From contig JACKNN010000006.1 of NCBI GenBank assembly GCA_024234855.1, positions 1-64,000 on the forward strand: a stretch of 64,000 nucleotides of DNA, given 5' to 3'. This DNA is from Pseudomonadales bacterium (GTDB lineage Bacteria > Pseudomonadota > Gammaproteobacteria > Pseudomonadales > Halieaceae). Both the position numbers and the translations under genes were made by a program. Positions within the stretch are counted from its first letter, which is position 1. Every line of letters begins with the position of its first letter. Below the pieces are notes generated by a model. The model saw nothing but the letters and a program-made list of their open reading frames with translations, did no database searches and was not told where the DNA came from. Positions 63,427 to 64,000 of the stretch are shown piece by piece.

Positions 63427-64000
63427 CTATGCCTCGAAGGCGTCACCGTAACTGGCCCGCGGCAAGTGCAGGGTAATGCGCGTGCCCGGGTTGGGGCCGT
63501 TGTGCAGCGGGCTGGTCAGGCTCACGCTGCCCCCCATATCCTCCATAATGCTGAACACCAGCGCCAGGCCAAGACCGGTGCCGGCGCCCGGGTCCTTGGT
63601 CGTGAAAAAAGGCTCGAACACCTGGGCCTGCAGTTCCGGCGGGATGCCGCAGCCGCTGTCCTCGATATCGATCACCACCTCTTCGCCCTTGCAGCGCGCC
63701 AGTATGTCCACCTGGCCGAAGTCGTCACAGGCGTCCCGGGCATTGCCCAGCAGGTTGACAAAAACCTGCAGCAGTCGCTGGGTGTCCGCCAGTACCACCA
63801 GTTCCCGGTCGCAGCGATTATCAAAATGTACAGGCCTTGCCTCCCGGTCCAGCGCCAGCAGGTGAATCGTCTCGTCAACACAGTCTGCGAGATTGGACGG
63901 CGCCAGTGTCAGTTCGCCGGCGTTGGAGCCGGCGTGGGAGAAGTTCACCAGTGATTCCACGATCCGGCTGATGCGGTCGGTTTGTTTGAGGATGTCCAGC
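63427..64000 (-). CDS. cbrA: CbrA-type sensor histidine kinase, C-terminal part
   Basis: Only the last ~190 residues are in the window; the frame stays open to the edge (LDILKQTDRISRIVESLVNF). Visible parts are the end of the dimerisation helix and the HATPase domain: N box VNLLGNARDA, G1 DSGCGIP, F box FEPFFTTKDP, G2 GTGLGLAL. It should phosphorylate the response regulator downstream. CbrA proteins have an N-terminal SLC5-like transporter part, which is outside this window. Confidence 0.9.
   Translation of the reverse strand, partial: LDILKQTDRISRIVESLVNFSHAGSNAGELTLAPSNLADCVDETIHLLALDREARPVHFDNRCDRELVVLADTQRLLQVFVNLLGNARDACDDFGQVDILARCKGEEVVIDIEDSGCGIPPELQAQVFEPFFTTKDPGAGTGLGLALVFSIMEDMGGSVSLTSPLHNGPNPGTRITLHLPRASYGDAFEA

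Overview
The window reads as a chromosomal segment of a GC-rich gammaproteobacterium. The order tRNA-fMet, rimP, nusA, infB, rbfA, truB, rpsO, pnp and the order cbrA, cbrB, pcnB, folK, (dNK), panB, panC both point there. Arylsulfatase, DUF3604, DUF1254 and SDR genes plus a PEP-CTERM protein suggest a marine, Cellvibrionales/Halieaceae-like bacterium; that narrower placement is inference.

Region 1 (1-18.1 kb) is a mobile defence island. It opens with an IS110 transposase cut by the window edge, a tyrosine integrase and an AlpA-type regulator. Next come a PIN-like nuclease and a zinc-ribbon Shedu nuclease, type I restriction genes hsdR and hsdS, a SIR2-HerA pair, a decayed GIY-YIG gene, an AbiE toxin-antitoxin pair, the separated hsdM, a DUF4145 protein and a HEPN-MNT pair. 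A tRNA-Leu 3' end at 17006-17028 and paired GGTGCTA-type repeats near 16.9 and 18.2 kb look like integration scars.

Region 2 (18.1-24.7 kb) is a junk-rich boundary. It holds a PEP-CTERM protein, an IS3 element next to a truncated secreted protein, decayed SDR and haloalkane dehalogenase genes, two paralogous membrane-anchored proteins and an epoxide-hydrolase-like enzyme.

Region 3 (24.7-45.7 kb) is a catabolic or envelope region. An AraC-type regulator and a DUF3604 gene are each preceded by the same array of three 15-bp units at 21-bp spacing, in opposite orientation. Downstream lie a second DUF3604 gene, a parvulin-type isomerase and a HupE-like membrane protein. A LysR regulator diverges from an arylsulfatase. 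A compact minus-strand set (three SDRs, an unknown protein, an enoyl-CoA hydratase, two DUF1254/DUF1214 proteins) diverges from a second AraC regulator.

Region 4 (45.8-64 kb) is core genome: the nusA-infB operon with a textbook sigma70 promoter, pnp, then acs, and the cbrAB-pcnB-folK-panBC block on the minus strand. The 527-bp gap between cbrB and pcnB holds a sigma54 promoter, GTTAC/GTAAC half-sites, several AAN-repeat tracts and a terminator. This is the layout of the CrcZ regulatory RNA of pseudomonads and is, with the AraC operator array, the most interesting non-coding signal here.
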